A stretch of DNA of 64,000 bases from Veillonella tobetsuensis (GTDB taxonomy: Bacteria > Bacillota > Negativicutes > Veillonellales > Veillonellaceae): positions 186,001 through 250,000 of the forward strand of contig NZ_BBXI01000009.1 in assembly GCF_001078375.1 (NCBI RefSeq), written 5' to 3'. Of this stretch, positions 46,111 through 55,362 are shown piece by piece. A program made the translations under genes and the position numbers. The notes beneath the pieces are model-generated. The model made no database searches. It was not told the DNA's origin and saw only the letters and a program-made list of their open reading frames with translations. Position 1 is the stretch's first letter; each line of letters begins with the position of its first letter.

Positions 46111-47757
46111 ATGGATGAAAAAATAAATTTTTTATTATCTGATGAATTGCATATTACTGAAGATGATTATCTTGAACGTCAGTTATTAGTACAAGAGTTT
46201 TCTAAGCAACCAGAAGAGTTTTTTTCTCAAATGAGGCATTTTCAACCACAAGTAGGTTGCCTTAATTGTTGTGCAATATGCTCTAAAAGAGCTAGTACAA
46301 CTATGGAGTATTGGGATGTTAAGAGAATTAGAAATGTAGTTTCTGCAATAAAATATACTGTTAAAGCATATAGAAAAGAAAAACCTTTATTAGCGTGGGG
46401 GCGTACGAATCATCGTGTTGGTGTAGTTTTTTCATATTTAGATAATGATATTGGTAGTTATGAATATTTAGCTGATTTTATTGAAATTGTATATAGGGAG
46501 TTAGGAGTACAAATAAGGTTATCAACAGTTGGTTTTAGTCGATATAATGATGTACTTAATCGAGCTCATAAATTGGTTAACTCAAGTAATCTATTACCGG
46601 CTATTGGTGGGGTTCGATTATCTTTTACACCTTATGCTATTGGATGGGCAAATAAAAATTCTAATCAATATAGCCGAAAAGACTATATAAATGACGTATC
46701 AAATTTTTTGAATATTTATAAACCATATTATAACTATACGGGTTCTGGGCGTAGAAATATGTGTATAGAACTAAGATTTAAACCATTAGTAAAAATTTGT
46801 GATATAAAGATTTATAATATGCATCAACATATGATTATATTAGCTGATAACGTTATATATATTTCCCAAAATAAAAATATTCAATTTGAAGTAGCTAATA
46901 TTAGAAACCAATTTATACATGCAATAGATCTAGATAAAAAACCAATTAAATTTTGGCGTTTTGAATACACTACTGATATGAATATAAACTTGTTATTAGA
47001 ACAATTACAAGTGCTTGACTTATCGAGTAAGAATTTAGTAGATATCTATATGTTGAAGAATAGAGACGGCAGATATTATTCGGTTTCTCCTACAATTAGT
47101 GAAAATGGTAATAAAGGTGTGAATATTTATCCTGTAACACATAAAAGAAAAAAATCTGGGTGTATTATAACAGAGCGTTTTTTTCTTAATGCATTAATTA
47201 CTGTGAAGCATCAGCATGGCTTAATGCGAAAATCAGAATTTAATAATGCTACATGGGCTGATGTAAATAAAGTACTTTTAAATCTAGAAGATCAAGTAGA
47301 AATTTACAGGATTAAAGACTCGATGAAGTCAGAATATATTAAGAATGAAGTTATTCCAATGATATCTGGATATGCACAGGCATTAAGATTGGCTGGATAT
47401 TCACCAGCTGATTTCTTTAATCCTCAATTTACCATTGATACAGGTATAATTTGTAATTTAGGTAAATCACTTAACGAGTTTAAAGGGATAACAAGTTTAG
47501 AAAATGAACCCTTAACACCAACACATGAACGGAACTATGGAAAAACAAATAGTACTATGACGACAGAAGGTGTTGCATGGAGGTTGAGTTGTGAATATAA
47601 TAATCAAATTGTTATAGAAGAGTTGGAATTAATGAATACAGCTACAAAAGAGGGACAAATATCACGTGTATCAAAAATTAGTCTCTCTTTAGAACAAGAC
47701 AATCAATTTACTTTTCAAGATTTGAATTGCAATTATCTTGTTCCTGGACAGAGGTAA
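46111..47757 (+). CDS. Radical-SAM-like iron-sulfur protein (548 aa)
   Basis: Residues 50-57 read CLNCCAIC, which contains C-x3-C-x2-C (C50, C54, C57), the [4Fe-4S]/SAM motif, with an extra Cys at 53. TIM-barrel-like strands follow: KPLLAWGRTNHRVGVVFSYL, VQIRLSTVGFSRYNDVLNRA and AIGGVRLSFTPYAIGW. The C-terminal ~200 residues are not recognised. The protein does not look like viperin. It directly follows the kinase-like gene (no gap), suggesting chemistry on a nucleotide-type substrate; this is inferred. Confidence 0.6.
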   Translation: MDEKINFLLSDELHITEDDYLERQLLVQEFSKQPEEFFSQMRHFQPQVGCLNCCAICSKRASTTMEYWDVKRIRNVVSAIKYTVKAYRKEKPLLAWGRTNHRVGVVFSYLDNDIGSYEYLADFIEIVYRELGVQIRLSTVGFSRYNDVLNRAHKLVNSSNLLPAIGGVRLSFTPYAIGWANKNSNQYSRKDYINDVSNFLNIYKPYYNYTGSGRRNMCIELRFKPLVKICDIKIYNMHQHMIILADNVIYISQNKNIQFEVANIRNQFIHAIDLDKKPIKFWRFEYTTDMNINLLLEQLQVLDLSSKNLVDIYMLKNRDGRYYSVSPTISENGNKGVNIYPVTHKRKKSGCIITERFFLNALITVKHQHGLMRKSEFNNATWADVNKVLLNLEDQVEIYRIKDSMKSEYIKNEVIPMISGYAQALRLAGYSPADFFNPQFTIDTGIICNLGKSLNEFKGITSLENEPLTPTHERNYGKTNSTMTTEGVAWRLSCEYNNQIVIEELELMNTATKEGQISRVSKISLSLEQDNQFTFQDLNCNYLVPGQR

Positions 47758-47763
47758 TGATAT

Positions 47764-48669
47764 ATGACTATTTATTTCTATAAAGAATTTGGTCCTCTTG
47801 GTTATTTAGCGAGCTATTCTAATCATGGGTTTTATAAAAATGGTAAATATTGGGCAACTGTTGAGCATTTTTACCAGGCGCATAAATTTTTAAACACAGA
47901 ACTACGCGATATTATTCGACATGCATCAACGCCGAAAGAAGCCAGTAAAATTGGTAGGGATAAAGATAATCCATTGAGAAGACATTGGGAATACTTAAAG
48001 TTAGATATTATGTTTGAAGCCGTATATAGAAAATTTATGTCCCATAGTGATATTCGGAACTTATTATTATTTACTAATAATGCTGAGATAATAGAAGAAA
48101 CAACAAAAGAAAACTACTGGGGTTGTGGCCTTTTGTATGATGGTAAAAATATGTTCGGTAAAATTTTAATGAGTGTTAGAGATTTAATGAGAAGGATTGA
48201 AAAAATGTACTTTATTAGTAAAAAAGGATATGAAATTAAATATAACGAATTCTTGAACGTTGATAATGAAATAATTGAAACAAATAGAGAAATGGGAGAA
48301 AGTGCAAAAAGGGATAATGATTTAAGAGAAAATCAAGAGTTTATGCAGTTGCGCGTCAAAGCTATGTATGAATTACCACAAAAAAAAGAGCGATTAAGAC
48401 TATGTTGCGAAAATGCAATTATTATAGAAGATATGGATGAATATAAAAATTTTGATGGTACTAAGGTAATTATTGGTAGTACTGTTAAACTTGATTTTGA
48501 TGGAGACATTTGTGAGTATACTATTTTAGGATCAGAAGAAGGCAATATAGATAATGGGATATTATCTTGTGAAGCGCCAATTGCACAATCTATATTAGGT
48601 AAAAGAAAAGGTGAAGAGATTGAATTTAATGGATGTAAAATTGTTATAAAAGAAATAATAATTTTGTAA
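47764..48669 (+). CDS. NADAR-GreA fusion protein (301 aa)
   Basis: Residues 1-~145 are a NADAR (YbiA-like) domain: FGPLGYLASYSNHGFYKNGK, then VEHFYQAHKF (33-42), YWGCGLLYDGKNMFGKILMS and VRDLM. Such domains cleave N-glycosidic bonds in riboflavin intermediates, NAD-derived metabolites or ADP-ribosylated guanine. Residues ~149-301 are a complete GreA-like transcript-cleavage factor: coiled coil with GESAKRDNDLRENQEF (D186 and E189 match the catalytic D-x-x-E tip), then VIIGSTVKLDFDGDICEYTI and IAQSILGKRKGEEIEF. The fusion would bring a base or ADP-ribose hydrolase to the RNA polymerase secondary channel. Both domain calls are strong; the joint role is inferred. Confidence 0.85.
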   Translation: MTIYFYKEFGPLGYLASYSNHGFYKNGKYWATVEHFYQAHKFLNTELRDIIRHASTPKEASKIGRDKDNPLRRHWEYLKLDIMFEAVYRKFMSHSDIRNLLLFTNNAEIIEETTKENYWGCGLLYDGKNMFGKILMSVRDLMRRIEKMYFISKKGYEIKYNEFLNVDNEIIETNREMGESAKRDNDLRENQEFMQLRVKAMYELPQKKERLRLCCENAIIIEDMDEYKNFDGTKVIIGSTVKLDFDGDICEYTILGSEEGNIDNGILSCEAPIAQSILGKRKGEEIEFNGCKIVIKEIIIL

Positions 48670-48698
48670 TTTATATATATTTTAAGGCAAAAAATTAT

Positions 48699-49553
48699 AT
48701 GGAAAATGATAAAACTATTGGGATAGTAAAATTAATAGCTAGTTTTTTTAATGGTGGGATTGGCATTACTAAAGCTACAGAAAGTAATGTGATAAAAGAT
48801 GATAAATCAAATATTATAAAAGAAAAAAATGATTTAAGTATCCCAAAATCATCTGATGAAATTTTGGAAATAGATAATGAAAGAGATAATTATATGAATA
48901 GTGAAAATACTTATGATATAAATGATACATCTGAAACATATACAGTAAATGATTATGTTGAAAATAATATAAAAGATGAAGAAGTTGATAATTCTGATAT
49001 CTCTATGCATGGTTACAATATATGTATACGTTTAAATGATGAGAATGAGCGAAGAAATCGTTTAAAAACAAGTCAGGTAAATTTACTTAAAAAATTTCCA
49101 AAACTATATGAGTTACCTTCAGAAACTTTAATGCAAAATATCTTAGACGGAGTGTTTACAGAAGGATTTCAAAAGCAAATGTATATTAGAAATCTTACTT
49201 TTACTCATAAGAATGGATATGATATTAAGGTCCTTGGCATTAGACCAGAAAGAACACCTGGAGATTTTTTAGAAGACTATTTACCGAATAACGTTTCACT
49301 TTTATTTAAAGGACATATATCAGGAAAGGTATTTAGAGTTGACTCAGTATTTGAGGTCATGGATACAGAACAACTTGACTTTGAAGTTGATGTTAATGCT
49401 ACACCATATCGAACACCAGATAAAATCCGCATGAATTTTCTTTATGATATTTTGGCAAATGCGGGTTCACTTACTCAATATACAGAAGAGAAACTTGAAG
49501 AGTGGAATCAGTATTTGGACTGGAAAAAAGAATTAGCTAATCGCCAAATTTAA
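48699..49553 (+). CDS. N-terminal part of the SF1 helicase, ended by an in-frame stop (284 aa)
   Basis: Residues 1-~105 are low-complexity and acidic; ~105-284 fold-like sequence includes LYELPSETLMQNILDGVFTE and YTPYRTPDKIRMNFLYDIL-like text, and ends EKLEEWNQYLDWKKELANRQ. The stop TAA (49551-49553) is in the same frame as the next gene. The 13 codons after it (GCKFFKIGFDEKQ) continue without another stop into the ATG at 49593. The W-x-x-Y-L-x-W-K-x-x-L-A pattern typically lies at the head of UPF1-like bacterial helicases. I read this as the first piece of one broken or stop-controlled gene of about 1,400 codons. Confidence 0.65.
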   Translation: MENDKTIGIVKLIASFFNGGIGITKATESNVIKDDKSNIIKEKNDLSIPKSSDEILEIDNERDNYMNSENTYDINDTSETYTVNDYVENNIKDEEVDNSDISMHGYNICIRLNDENERRNRLKTSQVNLLKKFPKLYELPSETLMQNILDGVFTEGFQKQMYIRNLTFTHKNGYDIKVLGIRPERTPGDFLEDYLPNNVSLLFKGHISGKVFRVDSVFEVMDTEQLDFEVDVNATPYRTPDKIRMNFLYDILANAGSLTQYTEEKLEEWNQYLDWKKELANRQI

Positions 49554-49592
49554 GGTTGCAAATTTTTTAAAATAGGTTTTGATGAAAAACAG

Positions 49593-52500
49593 ATGCGATT
49601 AAATTTTTGGTTAGTTTTTGAGAATCAGGATATATTTAAAGCTTTTAAAAAATATTTAAGTAGAGATATTCAAGTTTTTGATAATAGTTATTCTAAAGAT
49701 CCGTGGCATTTTGATTTTGCGGGAGATATGAATAATACAAGACAGCGATTTAGGAGTATTGAACTTGGGCGCTATAGAGGTATTGTAAGTGAGTATTATC
49801 TTAAAAATAATAGGGATGAAAACATTAATAGTGATATTACAGAGAATCATTTTTTTGATGATGATATAAGTGTAAATGATGATGAAGAAAATGAAAATGA
49901 TGTATCAATAGAAAATATTTATAATGCATATAGTAATCCTTATATAGTACAAGTTGCATATGAACTTAATCATAAAGATAGGGATGAGATTAAACAATTA
50001 AATTTGACTGATGAAGAGGCCATTCAGTATATATATGATAATATTTTAGGGAATTACTATAAAGATGGATTTTTAGCTTTATCTGCGATTGGAGATTTTG
50101 TCCTAATAAAAAGATTTCAAATAGCGATTGAACAATTGAAAAAAGATGAATCCTATTCACCCAATTTAGCAATGTGGTTATTTAATGTTAAACGAGCAAG
50201 AATTCCAGAAGAAGTTGATATAAAGATTGATAAGTGGCTAAATCCGAGAATTGAAAATAATGAAAACCAAAAAGAAGCTGTTCGCAAAATGATTTCAGCA
50301 CCAGATTTATGTTTAATACAGGGTCCTCCAGGAACAGGTAAGACAACTGTTATTGCAGAGGCAATCTATCAATTTGTACGTCGAGGTGATAGGGTTTTAG
50401 TCGCTTCACAATCTAATGATGCGGTTGATAATGCCTTAGAACGGTTAGTAGAGTCTCCGGATATTAGAGCTATTAGATTGGGTCAAAAAGGTAAAAGAAA
50501 AAGAAGAGTAGACGATAAAATTACAAATAAATTTGGTGAGGATGAGGCACTTAAATATTATTATAATGCTCTTTCAAATCAACTTTCAAAAACTTGGATA
50601 GATTTATGGGACTCAATGGAAAGTGATGGTATTCAGTATGATATAGATATTCGTGATGCAAGTCTATTTCAGCAGGATCTTGCAAGTTTAAATCAAGAGT
50701 TGACTGTTGTAAATAAAGCGTATATTGAATCAAAAGAATATTTAGATAGTTTAAATAAACAACTTAAAATAATTAATGATGATAGCATTAGATTAGAAGC
50801 AGATAAAGAACAATATCGCTTAGCAGTTGAATGTTTTAATGGAGAAAATGATTTACAATTTTATTTGTCTGAAGATTTAATACGGATATTTGAAAAAGAG
50901 TTAAATAATCTGATTGAAAGGACAATTAAAATAGGAGTATTTTTAGTTGAAGAATGCTTAAATATTGACGAAATGGGCTTGTCTAAAGTACAAACTGATG
51001 TGTATCTTGTTTCTAAAAAGTTAAAGATTCTTAAAGGATTATACAAAAAAATTCAAAATTCAAAAAGAGATGATAGGAGACATGATAGTGATATTTTAAT
51101 TCTTAATAGTCAGTTAGCTGAGATAAACGAAAATTTATTGTCCTGTATAAAAAATAAAGACGATGATGGGCAGCGAGACTGTATAAATAAAATTAGCTCT
51201 ATCCAATTGCAAATTGATAAACTCCAATACTCTTCTTCAGTGGTAAGTATTTCTGAAACGGAAAAGATAATACTTCATAAAAATATAATAGAAGGTATTA
51301 ATAATGATGATCCAGAAAAATGGTTAAATACTTTTGCTGAGATTATTAAACAATGGGATCAGTCTATTGATTTATCGTTGAATAAAATAAAAAATATAAT
51401 AAATTCTAGAAAAAGTATTGATACTACCGATATTTTTAATCATAAAGAAGCTACCGAAAGTAAAATTGTTGAAATTAAAGAAAAAATTAATAAAATTAAG
51501 TCACAGCAACTATCAAAATCACAGACACTCCTTAAATTACGTGAGAAGTATGGAATTAATACAACAAATGCAGAGGAGATTATTTCATATATTAAACAAT
51601 TAAAAGAAAGTAATCTCAATAAGCTGAATGAGCATAGAAGTTTCAGAGATGATTGGGAGAAGACTTTAAGAGAGTTTAAATTACGTTTGGAAGATAAAGA
51701 TTCCTTTAAGTATGATCAAGAATATTATCAGCAAATATATGTTAATGCATGTAATGTTGTAGGAATTTCTTGTACTGATAATATGAAAAATCTTTCCGAT
51801 AATGGATATAATGATTTTGATGTTGTAATTATAGATGAAGTTAGTAAAGCCACTCCTCCAGAATTATTGATTCCATTGATGAAAGCTAGAAAGGCTGTAT
51901 TAGTTGGAGATCATAGACAATTGCCGCCTATGTTTAAAGAACATGAAGGTTCATATAAGGAACTCGTAGAAAGTCAAGAAGATACACCAGAGGAAATTAA
52001 AGAATTATTAACTAAGGAGAATTTTAAAAAATTTGAAAATATGGTGACGTCTTCGTTGTTTAAAGATTATTTTGAACAAGCAAGTGAGACTATAAAGCAT
52101 TCTCTATTAGTTCAATATCGTATGCATTCTGACATTATGGAAATTATTAATAGATTCTATGAGCAACGTTTATCTTGCGGAAACTCAGAAGAAGTTGAAC
52201 GTTTAGAAAAAAATCATGATTTAACTATAAAAGGTGTAGATGGAAGTACATTTATTAAACCTGAGAACCATGCGTATTGGGTTGATTCTTCAGCCTTACC
52301 TAGTGGTCGTCCAATTTATGAAGTGAGACCTAATTATAGTACTTCTAATTATAATGTTTTAGAGAAATATATTATTATTGAATTGCTAAAAAAAATAGCT
52401 CATTCATATAAAGAGAAAGGGTATAGTAAAGAGAATAAGAAAACTGTTGGTGTTATTAGTTTCTATCAAATGCAGGTTAATGAGATAAGAGAAATATTTA

Positions 52501-52898
52501 GAGAAGAAAAGAATTATTTTGATTTTTCGTCTATTGATGTAGATATTAATACTGTAGATAGATTCCAAGGAAAAGAGAAGAATATTATTATTACTAGTTT
52601 AGTACGAAATAATAGAAAAGGTCATGCAAGTAAACATGTAGTAGCATTTGAACGTATTAATGTGGCTTTTTCTCGTGCTCAAGAACTTTTGATTGTTGTT
52701 GGCGCAAAGCATATGTATGAAAATCAGTCTGTTAAGCTACCTAATATGGATATGCCAGGATTTAAGACTGCACCAGTGTACAAAAATATTATGGAGGGTC
52801 TAAATAGAAAAGGTTGTTTTAAGACTTGTAATAAGATAATCACTCCAGAAATTGAAGAAAAAATAGTAGTTGAATATAAAGAGATGGGAGGTAAATGA
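49593..52898 (+). CDS. UPF1-like superfamily 1 helicase with long coiled-coil insertion (1101 aa)
   Basis: Helicase motifs in order: Walker A CLIQGPPGTGKTTVIAEAIY (~240), Ia LVASQSNDAVDNALERL, Walker B VVIIDEVSKATPPELLIPLM (~745), III VLVGDHRQLPPMF, IV SLLVQYRMHSDIMEII, V NTVDRFQGKEKNIIITSLVR and VI INVAFSRAQELLIVVG. A ~450-residue insertion (about 300-730), largely coiled coil, separates Ia from II. The ATG has no convincing ribosome site (an AGG lies 16 nt away), and the frame is open upstream to the TAA at 49551, so its N-terminus is probably encoded by 48699-49553. It overlaps the next gene by 1-4 bases. Confidence 0.88.
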   Translation: MRLNFWLVFENQDIFKAFKKYLSRDIQVFDNSYSKDPWHFDFAGDMNNTRQRFRSIELGRYRGIVSEYYLKNNRDENINSDITENHFFDDDISVNDDEENENDVSIENIYNAYSNPYIVQVAYELNHKDRDEIKQLNLTDEEAIQYIYDNILGNYYKDGFLALSAIGDFVLIKRFQIAIEQLKKDESYSPNLAMWLFNVKRARIPEEVDIKIDKWLNPRIENNENQKEAVRKMISAPDLCLIQGPPGTGKTTVIAEAIYQFVRRGDRVLVASQSNDAVDNALERLVESPDIRAIRLGQKGKRKRRVDDKITNKFGEDEALKYYYNALSNQLSKTWIDLWDSMESDGIQYDIDIRDASLFQQDLASLNQELTVVNKAYIESKEYLDSLNKQLKIINDDSIRLEADKEQYRLAVECFNGENDLQFYLSEDLIRIFEKELNNLIERTIKIGVFLVEECLNIDEMGLSKVQTDVYLVSKKLKILKGLYKKIQNSKRDDRRHDSDILILNSQLAEINENLLSCIKNKDDDGQRDCINKISSIQLQIDKLQYSSSVVSISETEKIILHKNIIEGINNDDPEKWLNTFAEIIKQWDQSIDLSLNKIKNIINSRKSIDTTDIFNHKEATESKIVEIKEKINKIKSQQLSKSQTLLKLREKYGINTTNAEEIISYIKQLKESNLNKLNEHRSFRDDWEKTLREFKLRLEDKDSFKYDQEYYQQIYVNACNVVGISCTDNMKNLSDNGYNDFDVVIIDEVSKATPPELLIPLMKARKAVLVGDHRQLPPMFKEHEGSYKELVESQEDTPEEIKELLTKENFKKFENMVTSSLFKDYFEQASETIKHSLLVQYRMHSDIMEIINRFYEQRLSCGNSEEVERLEKNHDLTIKGVDGSTFIKPENHAYWVDSSALPSGRPIYEVRPNYSTSNYNVLEKYIIIELLKKIAHSYKEKGYSKENKKTVGVISFYQMQVNEIREIFREEKNYFDFSSIDVDINTVDRFQGKEKNIIITSLVRNNRKGHASKHVVAFERINVAFSRAQELLIVVGAKHMYENQSVKLPNMDMPGFKTAPVYKNIMEGLNRKGCFKTCNKIITPEIEEKIVVEYKEMGGK

Positions 52899-55354
52899 TG
52901 AATTTTACAGAATTAACTCTATCATATCCCTGTGTGCAGAATAAAATTGAAGTCTCACATTTTACCGCAAGAAAGTCTACAGCAATTGAGTGGATAATTT
53001 TAGAAGCAATTAGTAAGTGTCAAAAGCTTACTGATTATGAAAGCTTATCTATAGGAAAATTTTTTGAATGGATATTTACTATTTCCGATGCAGATTCTCT
53101 TGTTCGTCCCGTTTTGTTATCACTTCATGATATGGGTGCAATAATAATTAATGGAATTGATGATGAAACTAAACTTGATACCGTTGAAATGAGTAATTTG
53201 AAGTTGACTGAAGTAGGTCAAGAAATGCAATTAAGAGGACTTTTACCTGGAGTTGCTGCAGAAGATGTCATTTCTATCTATTATGATGTTATATCAAAGT
53301 CATTAAAAGAAAATGCAAGTTTTTACAAAGAAGAATCTACAGGAATACATGTAGTTGATATAGATCAATCAAAAGATGCCGAAATTCCGGAAGGGGTTAT
53401 TCGCGAATGGCTGTTTGCAATTCAGAATGATAAAAAGAAGAAATTTCATTGGCTTACACCTACTACAAAGATTAAATCTATAACTAGATTAGAATCTAAA
53501 TTATATTGGAAGAATGTGACTAGAAAAGTTGAATTACTTGAAGGTATGAGATGGAAAGTTTCTGGCATAGAAGATGAAAGTATAGATAAAATTTCTTTAG
53601 AACAGTCAGATTTCGATATCCTAGATGAGATAGACGATTTATGTCATTTAAATATTGAAAATCCTGATAAAGAATTAGAAAAAATAGTTTTACTTTCGGA
53701 CATTAATTCTCTAATAGATGAATTTATCAAGAATAATGATGACATATTCTTTGTACACTCAAAATATTATAAGGATATAAATCTTTATCAGAAGAATAAG
53801 AATAAACCTAGAATTGTATTTGTTTATGGTTCTAGTAAGTTTGAGGTAGAAAGTAATAACACATACATGGTTATCTATGTGCCTAATACTGAGTTACAGG
53901 GGAATGGAGTTTATTTTAGTTCGAAACAATCTATAAAAGCAGGAGTCACTACTGTAATTGCTGGAGATGTATCTAGAGAAATAGCAATTGCATATATACC
54001 CATCAAAAAAGAATTTAATACTCAAGAGATAGTAGTTGATTTAGTTAATAGCTATTATAATCAAGAGAACATTATTTTATTTGCTTTATACAATCATGGA
54101 TTAAAAGATTTATTTTTGCATTATATTGGTCAAATTATTTCTGATGAGGAAAGAATAGTTGATAAGGCAAAAGTAATTGAACAATTTAATGAAAAAAGTA
54201 GAAGTTATTATGGTAGAAATATTATTTCTTCAGATGATAGTGAAAAATTACTTATTAATGAATCTTATATAATTGAAAAATGCTCTGATATAGAGAATGC
54301 AATAGATTTAATAACAGAGTATGCTGAAATTAATATTTTTAAACAGGATGAGTCTCTACTAAAAAAAATAATTAGTATTGTTTTAGGACATATTGGAGAG
54401 CAAGATTCATTAGAAAATATTTGGGGAGTTTGGAAATCTATTAAATCTATAAAGAAATCGCTTATAGATTTTGCTATTAGTAGCGGACTTCATAAGAATT
54501 TGTATTCAAAGAAAAGTATAGTCGCTTTTATAGATCGTTTTACAGACGAAAATCTATTTGAAATTGAAGAATACACTATAGTAGAACGGATTATTCTTAA
54601 TATGAGAAGAATATCTTTACAAATAGAAGATATGTTGCCTGAGTTGGATTTATACCAGATAGTAAGCTATGAAAAATATAATGAGCTTATTCTTTCTCAT
54701 AAAGATATTATAGAAAATTTGTATGACAAAGTTAGACAGTGGCAAGATGAGGAAGAAAGATTTAGTAATGCAATTATTGATATTACTGAAGTCCTTAATC
54801 TTAAAAATTCGTTTACTAATGTGAGGAATAATATTGATGGACTAAAAAATTCTTTAGCCATATTTTTTGATGATTCATTCATAAAATTTAATAAGGTTTA
54901 TATTGTAGATACTTCCTCTTTAATAAATGAGCCAAATCTTATTTCTTGGTTTGATGATGGTAAGGCATTATTGGTTATTCCAATGGTTGTATTAGATGAA
55001 TTGGATGGCTTGAAAAATTCTAAAGATGAGGAAATCGTATATAAGGCAAGAGATGCTATTAGAAATATAAGTAATTACAATGCTTTTGATTGGTTGTTGA
55101 GTGGTGAGATGAGTTATCCTGAATTATTATTGAATGATTTAGATAAGGAACGAAATGATAATAAGATTCTTTCCATTGCAATTAAATATTGTGCAAAAGA
55201 ACCTATATTATTAACTGATGATATTAATCTAGGAAATATTGCTACTGCGAACAAGATTAAAAATATAAATCTTCATTCATTTCAATTAATGAAGGAACAT
55301 GAAAAATTATCTAATTTAGTGCACAAAAAAAAATCTAAGAAAAAGAAAAAATAG
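52898..55354 (+). CDS. Large protein with C-terminal PIN nuclease domain (818 aa)
   Basis: The C-terminal PIN domain (~667-800) resembles that of PhoH2/YlaK: VYIVDTSSLINEPNLISWFD, LLVIPMVVLDELDGLKNSKD, ERNDNKILSIAIKYC and PILLTDDINLGNIATANKI, giving the acidic metal site D-E-D-D. The ~660-residue front part is not recognised; it may begin with a winged-helix-like segment (STAIEWIILEAISKCQKLTD). The tail is poly-lysine (HKKKSKKKKK), apt for nucleic acid. The start overlaps the helicase stop (ATGATGA); GGGAGG favours ATG 52898 over 52895. Probably an RNase partner of the helicase. Confidence 0.75.
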   Translation: MNFTELTLSYPCVQNKIEVSHFTARKSTAIEWIILEAISKCQKLTDYESLSIGKFFEWIFTISDADSLVRPVLLSLHDMGAIIINGIDDETKLDTVEMSNLKLTEVGQEMQLRGLLPGVAAEDVISIYYDVISKSLKENASFYKEESTGIHVVDIDQSKDAEIPEGVIREWLFAIQNDKKKKFHWLTPTTKIKSITRLESKLYWKNVTRKVELLEGMRWKVSGIEDESIDKISLEQSDFDILDEIDDLCHLNIENPDKELEKIVLLSDINSLIDEFIKNNDDIFFVHSKYYKDINLYQKNKNKPRIVFVYGSSKFEVESNNTYMVIYVPNTELQGNGVYFSSKQSIKAGVTTVIAGDVSREIAIAYIPIKKEFNTQEIVVDLVNSYYNQENIILFALYNHGLKDLFLHYIGQIISDEERIVDKAKVIEQFNEKSRSYYGRNIISSDDSEKLLINESYIIEKCSDIENAIDLITEYAEINIFKQDESLLKKIISIVLGHIGEQDSLENIWGVWKSIKSIKKSLIDFAISSGLHKNLYSKKSIVAFIDRFTDENLFEIEEYTIVERIILNMRRISLQIEDMLPELDLYQIVSYEKYNELILSHKDIIENLYDKVRQWQDEEERFSNAIIDITEVLNLKNSFTNVRNNIDGLKNSLAIFFDDSFIKFNKVYIVDTSSLINEPNLISWFDDGKALLVIPMVVLDELDGLKNSKDEEIVYKARDAIRNISNYNAFDWLLSGEMSYPELLLNDLDKERNDNKILSIAIKYCAKEPILLTDDINLGNIATANKIKNINLHSFQLMKEHEKLSNLVHKKKSKKKKK

Positions 55355-55362
55355 GAGGTCAT

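Noticed and set aside
46111-47757. Prokaryotic viperin (radical SAM next to a nucleotide kinase)
   Set aside because: The neighbouring kinase and CxxxCxxC suggested it, but at 548 aa the protein is too long and lacks viperin-like context around the cysteines and C-terminus.
52898-55354. PhoH2-type PIN-ATPase
   Set aside because: The PIN domain matches that type, but no PhoH ATPase motifs follow; the remainder of the protein precedes it and is unrelated.
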